This document shows positions 1 to 10,982 of a stretch of DNA of 64,000 bases, one piece after another. This DNA is from Diphasiastrum complanatum (Eukaryota; Streptophyta; Lycopodiopsida; Lycopodiales; Lycopodiaceae). The translations under genes and the position numbers were made by a program. The stretch covers positions 55,676,538-55,740,537 of the forward strand of contig CM055104.1 of assembly GCA_029204225.1 (NCBI GenBank), read 5' to 3'. The stretch's first letter is position 1, and each line of letters starts with the position of its first letter. Under the pieces are notes generated by a model. It saw nothing but the letters and a program-made list of their open reading frames with translations. It was not told the DNA's origin and searched no databases.

Positions 1-345
1 ATCAAGAAAGACCTCATGGAACAATTCGAGATGACAGATCTCAGCCTGATGCATTATTGCCTTGGAGTAGAGGTGTGGCAAAAAGCACACGAAGTGGGAG
101 TTGCTGCACAGGTTTAGGTTGCAGAATTGCAAACCAGTGAATACTCCTATTGAACCAGGTAAAAAGCTTTCTAAGCTTGATGAGTCACAGTCATTTGATG
201 CTACGCTATATAGATAGTTAGTAGGGAGCTTGATTTACCTTACCACGACTAGACCAGATATATGCTATGTTGTTGGCATTGTAAGTCAGTTTATGACAGC
301 ACCTACGGAAACGCATTGGAAGGCAGCTAAACTAGTGGAGAGCTA
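1..345 (+). pseudogene. Ty1/copia reverse transcriptase/RNase H relic
   Basis: Translation shows the end of a copia reverse transcriptase and its connection to RNase H. The start reads IKKDLMEQFEMTDLSLMHY, and positions 230-340 read IYLTTTRPDICYVVG and FMTAPTETHWKAAK, which are hallmark copia segments. Stops and shifts break the frame at about 115 and 210. Homology stops near 345, where the open frame runs on into Ty3 gag sequence, so the junction is an old insertion or deletion point. The element starts outside the window. It has no intact function. Confidence 0.85.
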
Positions 346-1380
346 TAGTGATGAATCTAAGTGGGAGACTGTATCTGAGGATGAAGAGCCAGAGCCCAAT
401 GAGGTGGCAGGTGATAAAGTAGTAAGTGAGGAAGAGATGGTAGGTGATGACATAGTGTCAAAATCGAAAACAATGAATGAAAGGGAGGTTGAGTCAGATC
501 TGGATCTCGATCAAGCAAATCATGATGATCATAACATAAACGAAGAAGTCTTAGCTAAAGTTGACAAGCGAGCTCAAACACCAACTGTGCAAACACCTGA
601 CTCTATACCTATCACACCAGTGACAAGGAGAGTCACTCAGCCAATAGTCATTCCTGATGACACTAAGAGAGCACCTAGTATAGTAGGCTCCCTATCGCAA
701 TTCCATGAAAATAATGACAAAGATGCCCATGATCATCTCAAAGATTTTGAGACACTAATGGTTGTTAACACAGTTGAGAATCCGGCCCATAGGATGATGT
801 TATTTTTCACAACTTTGGTAGGAGAAGCTAGGCGCTGGTACTATAGTTTATCCAAATCTTCCATTACCACCTTGGAGGAACTGTTACGACTATTTATAGC
901 AAAGTTTGGACTCAAATACAATGTCGATAGTTTGATGTTCGCTCTGACCACGATACAACAAGAACCAAGAGAATCAGTACGCCTATATGTTAAGCGACTC
1001 AAGTAGCTCATTCGCCAATTGAACATAGGGCTAGCGACTGAGGTATCATCTCAATTAGTACTCACATTTTTCTTGAGGGGCCTACAACCAGCTATCCAGC
1101 TAGAAGTATGCCAATCTAGGTGACATCATTTGAAGAAGCAGTGTCTAGAGCCAAAACCACAAAAGAGGCCTTTCTTGCTACAAATGAATGCCAAACCATC
1201 TTAGCCATAATGAAAACTATGAACCATATGGTACCATTGAAAGAGGACACCAAACCAGTAGAACGTGATAAATCACCACTTGATAGTCCCACTTTTGTAG
1301 GAGGTGTTGCACTTGCACATTCCAAGACCTTTTGCAGATATTGTAGGGAGTAGTCCCTTCATTAAGGATTGCCACAATGC
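345..1380 (+). pseudogene. Ty3/gypsy gag relic (element B)
   Basis: An acidic N-terminal part precedes a retrotransposon gag capsid-like region at about 690-1120, with segments such as GEARRWYYSLSKSSITTLEEL and FIAKFGLKYNVDS. A stop lies at 1004-1006 and a frame change near 1120. A decayed zinc knuckle follows at about 1333-1375 (FCRYCRE, then KDC after a shift). Gag would form the particle shell and bind element RNA. Everything from protease to most of integrase is missing, since the next coding trace is the integrase end at 1444. The first 115 residues of the open frame are copia-derived, so that frame is a chance chimera. Confidence 0.8.
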
Positions 1381-1443
1381 AACGTCTTAATGAATCCAAA
1401 TCTCTAGAACTATGCACAAAGCTCTATATAAACTCTGTGAAAC

Positions 1444-1668
1444 ATGCTTCTAGTTGTGCATGCACTGGCAGCTGAAAAGGAAAGACGCAAAGCATGGCAC
1501 GATCGCAGGTTACAAAAGAAAGATCTTTGTTCCAGAGATTTGGTCCTGATGTATAAAACCAAGGCGATCAAGGAAAAATTAAAATTCATAGGCGAAGGTC
1601 CTTATCGGATCAAAGAAATTCTTAATCATGGAGCCATGGACACCGTTCGACACACCCATCAACGGTAG
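1444..1668 (+). pseudogene. Ty3/gypsy integrase C-terminal relic (element B)
   Basis: The segment reads RRKAWHDRRLQKKDLCSRD, then KAIKEKLKFIGEGPYRIKEI. This is the integrase tail that binds DNA in Ty3/gypsy elements, and it matches the E2 tail at 17430-17650 (KAWHDRS, KLKFSGQGPYVIKKI). The reverse transcriptase, RNase H and catalytic core that should precede it are absent. The product ends soon after the conserved part. It is non-functional and is used here to define element B and its plus orientation. Confidence 0.8.
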
Positions 1669-1689
1669 CCGGTTGCACAAGTACTGGCC

Positions 1690-2560
1690 ACCGCAGTGAG
1701 ATAGATCCAGATTGGTGGTGGCGTGTTACGAAAAGCTATTCTGTTAGGCCACCACAACTAGATCTAGGAAGATCAAGCCAAATCAAGCTAGATCCATCAA
1801 GATTCAGCCAGATCTGACAAGATCGGGGAAATCTATCAGGATCCAAGAGGGACCTAGATCCAGATGGGATCAAGAGAAAAGCAGATCATCAAATTATGCC
1901 AATAAGTTCCCCAAATTTGCAGATCAGAGACCTCGATCTCAGTAACTATGGCAAATTAAGGACAAATTTCACCCAAAACTGATGGATCTGCTACCAAATA
2001 TCTATCAAGACTTCCAGAGAACTACCAATAGTCAGATGTAATATGGATGAAGTTGATTACCAGTTTGCAAAAGCTAAAAATCAGAGAATCTCAAGATCTC
2101 GTCAAAAAACACTCCAAAAGAGCACTTTTTTCATGATTTTTGGAGATCCCCTGGGAGATAGCTCTTGAAACTTGAACAATCACTATATCTAACCTAGATG
2201 CATCCATAAAGATATTTGCGAGAGTTCTTGATGGAGAAATCATCAATTTTGAGTGTATTCGAGGGTTCCCAGAAGCTGAACCTTCAAAACCTTCACAGAG
2301 CATCAAGATCATCTTACCAACCTTCGCAAGGTGCATAAATGGACTTAGAGCAGTGAAATTAGTCTGCTTGCATGGTCAAATCTTGAAAATCCAACCACAA
2401 AAATATGTTATGGGAGAGATCACCTCCTACAAGAGTTGAACCCTCGCAGACAGTCTAAACCCTCACAGAACCTTCGAAGGACAGTTAAATCATCTTCTGA
2501 ACTCTCGTAGACTTCTCTAAGGTCTTAGAATCTTGTAAAGAAGGTCCCTATCAAAATTTG
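1690..2560 (+). other. Pol-to-downstream-ORF spacer of element B
   Basis: No coding sequence is supported here. Positions 1700-1950 are rich in GATC words (GATCAAG, GATCCAG, GATCTG). From about 2430 to 2520 come CTCGCAGAC, CCTCACAGAACC and CTCTCGTAGACTT, which resemble the motif filling the leader of the related element at 42430-43140. In a Ty3 element this stretch lies between integrase and the downstream reading frame. Confidence 0.6.
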
Positions 2561-2614
2561 GATGGAATTAAACAAGGGAAAGTGGATTTCACCTAATACG
2601 CACTCTAAATTCTG

Positions 2615-2624
2615 CTATATAAGG
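2615..2624 (+). promoter_or_regulatory. TATA-like box upstream of the element B downstream ORF
   Basis: CTATATAAGG lies 250 bp before the ATG at 2875. E2 has a comparable box at 18235-18243 ahead of its own downstream frame. A role as an internal promoter is inferred from position and sequence only. Confidence 0.4.
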
Positions 2625-2874
2625 GCTGAATTCGAGTCATTTGTCACCTTTGTTGGCGAAGCTCTGTTCAAATTTTCACTGAAATTTCCAAGTTTTCTAA
2701 TTGCAACCAAACTTCATACAAGCTATCATCTGCACATTATAAACCTAGATCTGTGTTCTGAACTACAGTTCTTACTATCTAACACTTGTTATTCACAATT
2801 TTTGTTGTTTCCACCTCTTTTTACCTTTTCCACAGTTTTTCTTACTTTTTTGCACTTTAACTATCACTGCTAAC

Positions 2875-3478
2875 ATGGCCTCCTCATCTTTTGAAGACTC
2901 TGGCACCAAGCAGGTGATCCAGCACGAGATACCCTCCACCACCCAGATTTGGCCCTTACCTTCTAATACTTAGATTCAACCATGGCTTTAGACTACTGGT
3001 CCACTTCTAGAGGCAATGGGTTTGTTTCCGGTGCTTTTCACTTCTAACATGTACATGGGCCTCGCCCTTCATGCTTACGCCACCTGGGAAGCACCGAAAG
3101 CATGTTTTCACTTCCTGTACCAAGGTATCACATACAAGGTCAGGATTAACAGGGACTCAATGGTCACCATTGGCATTATGTCCACTGACCGTCAGCCCAT
3201 TTTCCATCATCAAGAAAAAGCCCTGATCAAACCTTTTGTTGCCCAAACAACACTAGAGATTCTGATCCAAACTAACAATGGTTACCTGATAGATGCTATC
3301 ACGAAACTTGTAATACAGACGACTGTGCATCTGTTGAACAACTTTCTGGTTGTTTCAATATTTCGCAAGGACGGAATCCAGTCCACGTTGTTGAGCCAGA
3401 TAGTGGAGTCCTTCCTGGAATTCCCTAGCCCCACGGTTGTGCCATATGACTGGCATGTCCTTCTCATTCACGAACCAA
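2875..3478 (+). pseudogene. Downstream ORF of element B, degraded
   Basis: ATG at 2875 sits in AACATGGCC, a good plant start context. The first 32 codons end in a TAG at 2971. A second open stretch from 3016 gives about 150 residues rich in aromatic and aliphatic residues, with no family I recognise. The upstream context ATCACTGCT plus CATGGC is shared with the E2 downstream ORF at 18353. The frame runs without a break into the LTR at about 3478, so the original C-terminus is lost. Its position between pol and the 3' LTR is like that of the env-like or extra ORFs known in Athila and SIRE-type elements. Homology to those is not shown. Confidence 0.5.
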
Positions 3479-4290
3479 CCATCTCCATCAATTGTAAATA
3501 GATAATATTGGCCAATAAAATGTGTTGCGAGGGCATGACATTCTACGTGTATAAGCCCATGGCCCAATGAGCATGCAAGTTGAGTTGTAAATAAAATAAT
3601 AGACTTGGGCCCCTTGTAATTAAAATAAAACTTGAGGCCCAAAGTCAATTTTAAACTTAGAGTTTACTTTTTAGAGTTGGGTCCAATTTTGGACTCACAT
3701 GAATCTTGTGATTTCCAATGTACTTTTTGTGGACCCTTGGGTCAAGTTGGGTCCAAGATGAATGGATAGGATCAATGTAAATATTAGCCAATAGGATTTT
3801 GGGGCAAGGGCCTTCCCCATTTTATAAAAAGCCACCATTTGTACTCTATTTCCATGCTTAATGAGGAGGAGGAAACTCTATCACTTTTTGGAGAGAAGCA
3901 TCCTCATTTGCTATTCACTACTTGCTAATGCTTTTGATTGTGTTTTCTATTGCTATCTATTTTCATGTTATTGGTTGTCTTAGTTAATGTTTCTCCATTA
4001 GCAAGCATAAGGAGCATTTGAGCTAACCTCCACCCTCACTCTCTATCTCTCTCTTTCTCTCTTCTCTTCTCTCAATCTCTTCGAATCTTCCCTTACCTTT
4101 CACCTACAATCATGATGAAGGTAGTTTAGGGGAGTAGAGTTAGTGGGAGTAGTGTTAGTGTGGTAGAGTTAGATGAAAAGTAGGGAACTAACTAAAAGTA
4201 GCATCTATGCATAGTTAGGTGCCTATCCAGTGAACTAACCCTTGTTGACAGGCGGGAGGGCTATTACTATAGCAGATCAAAGACTCTACA
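3478..4290 (+). repeat. LTR of element B family (3' or solo)
   Basis: About 800 bp aligns over its length with the LTR at 41246-42067, for example TTGCGAGGGCATG, CAAGTTGAGTTGTAAATA and GGGGCAAGGGCCTTCCCCAT. It includes a TATA-like TTTATAAAAAG near 3820 and a CT-rich tract at 4040-4080. No primer-binding site follows it, so it is a 3' LTR or a solo LTR. The first bases of the family LTR (TGTTGGGGGTATTTCC) are not recognisable here. Confidence 0.75.
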
Positions 4291-4299
4291 TGTTGGCTT

Positions 4300-5060
4300 G
4301 ATGATGATGATGCCATCTCTGTCGTAGTTTCCTTTGATACTCGCATTTGTGAATTAGCCTGGATTGAAGGGGTTAATTCTAGCAGCACTGGTGCAATTCT
4401 GATATCTTCCTGCACAGACAGAACACCGGCATGCATACATAGAATACCAAACTGCAAACCAAGCCTGAAAAATTGATTGCTTTTTATTAACTTACAGAAT
4501 TACTTAAAAGCAATCTGTCGAAGGCAATGTGTTTTCTGTTCAAGGCTCTCAACATGTATCCCATATTTGTATTAGAAATGGTGTACTCTTGCTCCGGTAA
4601 GAATATGGAAACAAGAGCAAATCGCACGAAGCTCTTGAGATTGGGGTCTCTGATATAAGAAAGCTTATATCCCCTTTTCTCTAGATAAGCTTCCTCCTGA
4701 AAAGCTCCGCTCTCAGAAATGAAGTCGGGCTTAGTAACTGGCATACTGCCGTTCATAGGCAAACCTAAGGCACGACCATAAAATCCTTCTGTGATAATGA
4801 TCTCTTGATTTCGGACAATGGTTAAAATGTATCCCTCTTCTGTCTCACTCAGATTTTAGATCAGCTCATGGCATACATCTGTAAGAATTACTGATGGATC
4901 GAATTGGAGTCCTTCAATCCGTGCTCATATGGCTAATGGTTGTAAAACTGGTAAGACTAGTTTTGGGTGCATTTTGAACATGATCGCCATAACAATAGTA
5001 GTGGTAAACTAGCGATAGCTGTAGAGAGCTTGATCATAAAATTTCACGAAATCAAAAAGC
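4300..5060 (-). pseudogene. Downstream ORF relic, probably of element M1
   Basis: Read on the minus strand from about 5060, a broken frame runs to about 4300. The clearest part, 4762-4487, is 91 residues with segments EAYLEKRGYKLSYIRD and NTNMGYMLRALNRKHIAF. Just upstream come IIITEGFYGRALGLP and several stops. The pattern of a beta-strand-like segment ending in a GLP-type motif resembles the putative plant transposon protein family found in retrotransposon-associated ORFs. That link is from memory of the pattern and is weak. It sits 3' of the M1 integrase, the same place as the downstream ORFs of B and E2. Confidence 0.4.
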
Positions 5061-5955
5061 AAGAGTGATGGAAAAGAGATGGCAAAAAAAACGGAAGTAC
5101 TTGAGGTTTTTGGTATATTGATAATATATCGGCGGATTAGACAAATTTTTAATGAAGGCGTGTCCTTCCTTTTGAAGGTACAGACTCGACAATAAAGTAT
5201 TTAGTCCTTAAAAAAAACAAAATAAATAAATAAATGAAAATAGATAAAATACACAAGTGCTTCGTTCAGTTCGCAAAAGCTCGATATTTATGAGTATTAA
5301 ACTACGAAAATAAATAATATACACAATCTATGAAACAATGTATATGATATTGGTACGAAGACTATCACTTTTTTCGTTAAAATGTATTGGCGAAAAAAAG
5401 TATTTGGCAAAAAATGCAAAGGTGTCGCATTTTTTGCATATTTTCAATATGCTGTTAACATGGAAACATGATGAAAACAAAGGTACATAACAAATTATTA
5501 TTTTTTGCAAGTTTCCCGAAGGTCAAAGGTGGAGCGAAGGTAAATCCCGAAAAATGCGAAGGTTGAATAGTGTCAGCATTTTCCAATGCTCCTGAAAAAT
5601 TTCAAAAATAGCGGATTTCCTTAACATACCATAATCCAAGATAATGTCGGCTTTTTTGCAAGTAATAATAGCAATGTAGCGAAGGTGTCGGCATGTAGCG
5701 AAGGTGTCGCCTTTTTCACACATTTTGCGAATATAAAGGATTGACAAAAAAGTGGAAATAACAAGTTAAGATGAAATGTGAACAGTGTCAAAAATTTCGT
5801 TACAACATATGGGCAAAAAATGCAAAGGTACAAGTGTCGCAAATTTTGTAAACTTTAGTGGAAATTATTAGACCGAGGGTGACGGTTTTTCAAACTGGAT
5901 AAAATGTGAATAGTATCGCAAATTTCGCAAAAACTAAACTTCATCATATTCATTG
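5060..5955 (-). other. AT-rich spacer 3' of the M1 integrase with repeated motif
   Basis: No coding sequence is supported. The stretch carries repeated words of the form GCGAAGGTGTCG or GCAAAGGTGTCGC followed by T runs, at 5415-5438, 5677-5690, 5696-5709 and 5821-5845, with looser copies at 5530-5580 and 5905-5930. It lies between the M1 integrase and a downstream ORF relic, like the spacers of elements B and E2. Confidence 0.6.
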
Positions 5956-5959
5956 AAAA

Positions 5960-6818
5960 TCAGTCATAGTAGCACTTCACTCTTGAGCCATTTACTTGAG
6001 TATCAAGTAAATGTCCTTCAAGATCGGCTAACTGAAGTGATCCGTTGTTAAAAACTTTTATGACTTTGTAGGGTCCCATCCATCTGGTATGTAATTTCCT
6101 ATGAAACAGCATGTGTCTGTTATCATACAGAAGCACATAGTCCCCTCGTTTATTTTTTATTTTTTTAATAGATTGATTAAAAATTTCTTTTCTTTTATTC
6201 TGAACTCGTTCAGTCTTGATTAATGAAAGACAACAATTCTCCTCCAGTTGCATCAAAGCTATCATCCGCTCCCGGAGACTATCGTGCTCATCCATTCGCT
6301 CTTCATTACTAATGCAAAATGTCAGAACTTCGAATTCTATTGGTAGTATGCGATGCATTCCATACACAAGATAGTATGGAGTCTGTCTAGTTGTAATCTT
6401 TTTGACAGTTCTGTATGCCCATAAGACAGACGGTAACTTCCGATCCCAATCAGAAGAATGCATTTCCGTTACTTTATTCAAAATTTTACACAAAATTCAG
6501 TTTGCTCGCTCCGTAAGCCCATTCGCTTTTGGATTATATGGAGTGGTTTGGCGATGTGTAATGAAGAAGTATGACAACATAGCCTCAATTTTGGTTAAGG
6601 AAATGGGTTCCCCTATCGCTAACGAGTTCTAAGAGACATCCATAACGTGTGATAATGTTTTGGAATAGAAACTTTGGTACAATCTTAGCATTATTTTTAA
6701 CTTTGGCTTCGGCCTCTACCATCTTGGTAGCATAGTCCGTAGCAACAAGAATGTAACGTCGATGAGTTTTACGCGTGATTGGTTTGATGGGCCCTACAAA
6801 ATCTATCCCCCACTTTTC
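5960..6818 (-). pseudogene. M1 integrase core and C-terminus
   Basis: The minus-strand translation shows the Ty3 integrase core from KWGIDFVGPIKPITRK at 6813 to the C-terminal segment RWMGPYKVIKVFNNGSLQLA near 6030, ending at TGA-equivalent 5960. The catalytic segment LVSDRGTHFL keeps its aspartate. A frame change lies near 6590. The N-terminal zinc-binding part is 16.6 kb away at 23460-23870, because C1 inserted between the codons for PFE and KWG. The target duplication TTTTC is present at 6814-6818 and 23455-23459. Confidence 0.9.
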
Positions 6819-7395
6819 TGTCAAAAATGGTGAACTCCTGCAACTTTGCCACAACACGAACATGAAGCAAAGGTCGAACGAGAACAATTTACGAAACTCA
6901 ACGTCCCTTGACTCGAAGCACGAACGAGGGGACGCAAAACAAAAGGTTACAAAAGAAACAAAAAGAACGAAAGCAAACAAAGAACATGAAACAAACAAAG
7001 GAGAATCTTTTGTGCTGCCAACTGGCAGCTCAATGGGCTTGGAGTCGTAGACTTCACACCTAGCTGAAACGAGTGGCAACGATGGAGAGTAACTGATTAG
7101 TTGATTAGCATTTAACTAGTCTTGTGATTCTTCGTTTAGCTATCTTGTAAACTCCACACATTGGAGATATAAACTATCCTCTCTAGATCATAAATAGAAG
7201 AAGAGAATAGACAGATTTTCTATAAGAGACAGAGAGAGAGACGTAGCGAGTAGAGCAGAAAAAAAAAATACTAGAAATAATAGAGCTGTGCATGAAAGTC
7301 TACCAACGAGCAGAACACAACAAAAGAGTAGAGCGTCCGGCCGCCAACGAGCGAGACACTGACAATCTCACTCTAAAAATTAAACTCATAATACA
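6819..7395 (+). repeat. C1 5' LTR, truncated at its 3' end
   Basis: It aligns with 22632-23261, including GGTGAACTCCTGCAAC and the segment ending ACTCATAATACA. It lacks the last 193 bp present in the 3' copy (23262-23454) and about 60 bp near 6922. A TATA-like GATATAAACTAT lies near 7165. The sequence after 7395 jumps straight to the C-terminal linker of gag. Confidence 0.85.
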
Positions 7396-7404
7396 ATTGT
7401 TATG

Positions 7405-10249
7405 TTGCAGAGTCATTCAAGGATGCAGATAGAGGTGACGAAGCCTTCACGATACTTGATGAAGCTTCAACCAGCTACACTGAGCACAACTACGATGTAG
7501 TCATTGATTCAGGAGCAACATCACACATCACCTGCAACAAGAAGATCTTGATCGACTTCAGAGAGTTCAAAAACAATAGAACAATGATTCTAGATAATGG
7601 GAGCAGATAGAATGTCAAAGGCATCGGCACTCTATAACTATGAATATTGTCAGGCCAAGCAGAGTTGCCAGGAGCACTCTATGTGCCCTCACTCAGAAAA
7701 GATCAGCTATCTGTCTCCAAGATGGTAGATCTTGGCATTCGAGTTTTGTTCGATGACAACACATGCCTCATGATCGAGAAGACGACAAACAAGTTGCTAA
7801 CGTTCGAATGTAGAGAAGAAAACCTCTACCAGGCCAAGATAATCAACAATCCTGATAACATATTAAATGCATCAGAAAATGAAGTTCAGTTATGGCATAG
7901 GAGAATGTATCATCTGAACATGCGGAGCCTGTATGACATGAGCAGAAAAGACATAATCACAGGTCTCAAGATTTCAAGGCCTGAAATTGAGTTCTGTGAA
8001 GCCTGTCCGAAAAGGCAAACAACATCGCAATCCATTCACACATGAGGGAAGAAGAGCCAAGGAAGTTCTTGAACTCATCCACTCTGATGTCTGTGGACCG
8101 ATGAAGATGGATTCACTCTCAGGTTCGAGGTATTTTTTTATGTTCATAGATGATTACAACCGGATGACCATGATCTACTACTTAAAGAAGAAATCTGAAG
8201 TGTTTGATTCCTTCAAGAAGTTTGTGGCATTTGCAGAGCGATGCACCTCAAAAAAGATACAGATCCTTTAGATCTGACAATGGAGGTGAATACAAAAGCA
8301 AAGATCTACGAAGAACAGGGGATCGAACACCAGTTCACCCCTGCGTACACACCAGAATACAATGGTGTTGTAGAAAGAAGAAACAAAACGCTAGTCGAAG
8401 GAGTCAGATGCATGATGGCACAGGCTCAATTGACAAGTCAGTTCTGGGCTGAGGCAATAGCTGTAGCTATACACCTGCAGAACAAATCAACAACGACAAC
8501 GCTGGAAAACAAAACACCATACGAAATGTGGACATGCAGAAAGTCTGATCTGTCATACATACGAGTGTTTGGATGTGCAGCATATAAGTACATTCCAAAA
8601 GAAAAAAGAAACAAGCTCAATGACAAATCAGAGCAAACAAACGGAACACATGTGTAAGGCTCTACAACCCAACCACGAAGAAGGTTGTTTCGAGCAGAGA
8701 TGTGAAGTTCGATGAGTCCACATTCCTTGGACTAAAAGACAAAAGAGACCATGAGATCTTCACACTATTGTCTATTCAAGAGGGAGATAGACCAGAATGC
8801 AGAGCCACAGACTCTAGAGCAGCAGGAAGTAGAGGATCAATCCCACGAACAAGAAACATTAGAACAGCGACGAAACGAACCTAGAAGGTCAACAAGACAA
8901 AGAAGACCTCCAAATTGTTACTCTGACAATCTTCAATGGAGTGAAAACGCACAGTTTGAGTACTGCAGCTCCACTAAAGAGCCAGCAACATATCAAGAAG
9001 CTATCCAAAGTTCAAAGGGAGAATTTTGGAAGCAGGCAATGTCAGAGGAAATCAAGTCGATGAGGCGAAATGAGGCGTGGACTTTAGAGCCATTGCCAAA
9101 AAACAGAAAAATAGTCGACTGCAAGTGGGTATACAAGAAAAAGATGAAATCAGATGGCATCATTGGCCGCTACAAACCAAAGCTTGTCATGAAGGGCCAC
9201 ACATAGAGATATGGTGTTGATTATTTCGACACATATTTGCTGATGGTCAAGATGACAACCATACGACTACTCCTTGCATACACCACACAGTACAATCTGG
9301 AAATTCACCAAATTGATGTGAAAACAGCCTTTCTCCATGGAGATCTAGAGGAGGAAATCTTCATGAAGCAGCTTGGAGATTTTGAAGACCCCGATAATTG
9401 ACAATATGTCTGTTGGTTGCAACGATGCATCTATGGTCTAAAACAGGCATTACAAGCTTGGTATAAGAAGCTCGATGGTCTTCTGAAGTCTCTAGACTTT
9501 GATTCTACACAACAAGACTGCAATGTCTACATTAAAACAGTAGGAAAAGATTTTGTGATACTGACTATCTTCATGGATGATTTCCTAAGGATAGGAAATT
9601 TTTTGATGTTGATAAAAGACACAAAGAGTCAGATTTTTGAAATCTACGAAATCACAGATCTTGGAGAAGCAACATAGTGCCTCGAGCTAGAGATCAAAAG
9701 AGATCGAACAAAGGGCGAAATGCACTTGAGCCAGTTAGAATATGCTAGAAAGGTGCTCAAGCAGTATCACATGCTGGACTGCAAGGAAAAGGCCACACCA
9801 ATGATAGCTGGAGCCAAGCTCACGAAGCAAAATTGTCCAAAATGGGAAGAGGAAGAATAGAGGATGGCAGGTATACCCTACCAGAACTTAATTGGTAGTC
9901 TGATGTACCTCACTATTTGTATCAAATCCAATCTAACTTTCTCTGTTTACGCCTTGAGCCAACTCTCTTCCAATCCTGGCCTGGCACATTGGAAAATGGC
10001 AGAACGAATCCTACAATATCTGAAGGATACCCAGAATATCAGATTAACCTACAGAGCTGAAAATGAAGAAAAAGAATTCGAGCTACACCACTACAGTGAT
10101 GCGGACGAGCTGCAAAGATGACAGCAAGTCCATAACTGGAGGATGTACAATAGCGTGCAGAGCTGCAATCAGCTGGATATGCAAAAAGAAAACCTTGGTG
10201 GCTCAATCCTCTTACGAAGCTGAATACGTCGCAGCTTCAAAGGTGGCGA
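7405..10249 (+). pseudogene. C1 copia pol, degraded
   Basis: Domains in order are protease with VIDSGATSHIT at about 7500, the pre-integrase segment LWHRRMYHLNMRSLYDM at 7893, integrase with the catalytic segments SDNGGEYKSKD (8275) and EYNGVVERRNKTL (8357), and reverse transcriptase from about 9000 (NEAWTLEPLPKNRKIVDCKW). The catalytic pair segment IFMDDFL lies near 9570 and RNase H near 10090-10245 (SYEAEYVAASKVANE). At least eight stops or frame changes interrupt it. RNase H resumes at 22323 beyond E2 with LQMMLEAIRIPQEGPS and ends near KDMIADLLTKPLNKP. Confidence 0.9.
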
Positions 10250-10254
10250 ATGAG

Positions 10255-10966
10255 TGTTAGCAACTGTGCTAACACAGAGAAAATAAAAAAATAATAAAAC
10301 TTCGTGGCATGTATTTTGTAAGACCACGTATGAGTATCTGTCAATAAACTTCAAGCCATGGCATGTGTTTTGTAAGTCCATGAGTAGAAGCTTAAATAAT
10401 AATAAAATAGCTTAAACTTAGATTTAGAACTTAGACTTAGGAAATTTAAGATTAGCAATATTTTATCTTAAGTTGTCCTAAGTTCAGAAAATTGAAGTTC
10501 TAAATCCTAAGTTAGAAGTTCTAGAAAGGCTAGGAACAGATTAGTCCCATAAGTTAGTAGACACTTATGGAAGACCCTCCTTGTTCCCCTTGGAAAGGTG
10601 CATAGCTTGAGGGAAGGTGCTCGGGCCTCCTCTTGTCTCCTTTTCATTGGTTTTATTGTGGCATGTTCATTATTGCTTATTTGTTTAGTATTAGCCACAA
10701 TCTCATTTTATTACCCTTCGGGTGTTAATCTAGGATTAGTCTAGTCACCTTGCTAGTTGGGTAAGCTTAGCAAGGATTTTATTGTTGTTAATAATTAGTT
10801 TATTTCCGTTTCGGACAATAGTTGGGTAAGCCTTAGTGCTCTCGTTCATGTCCATATTTCTGTTGAAGCTTATTGTAGAAACTTAAAAAGTGGACGAATC
10901 TCTACATCCCTATACTACACCCGTAAGTAGATCTAGCCACTACATTCACTAGAATTACTTCCAACA
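10255..10966 (+). repeat. E2 5' LTR
   Basis: The 712 bp LTR starts TGTTAGCAACTGTGCTAACA, which can pair with itself as an inverted repeat, and ends CTTCCAACA. It is closely similar to the 3' copy but lacks a 96 bp block that holds a TATA-like CATAAAAG in the 3' copy. Confidence 0.93.
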
Positions 10967-10967
10967 T

Positions 10968-10982
10968 TGGCACCGTTGCCGC
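10968..10982 (+). promoter_or_regulatory. E2 primer-binding site
   Basis: TGGCACCGTTGCCGC starts one base after the 5' LTR. It matches the complement of the plant tRNA-Asp 3' end (TGGCGCCGTTGCCGG) except for a G-to-A change. This is where minus-strand synthesis is primed. Confidence 0.8.

Noticed and set aside
2091-2336. Minus-strand 81-residue frame in the B spacer
   Set aside because: It has no motif, and it lies antisense in a spacer where the plus strand is also non-coding.
7390-7410. TTGCAG before the C1 gag linker as a splice acceptor, implying a reinserted spliced RNA
   Set aside because: A spliced template would have lost the TTGCAG, yet it is kept in the DNA. A plain deletion explains the junction.
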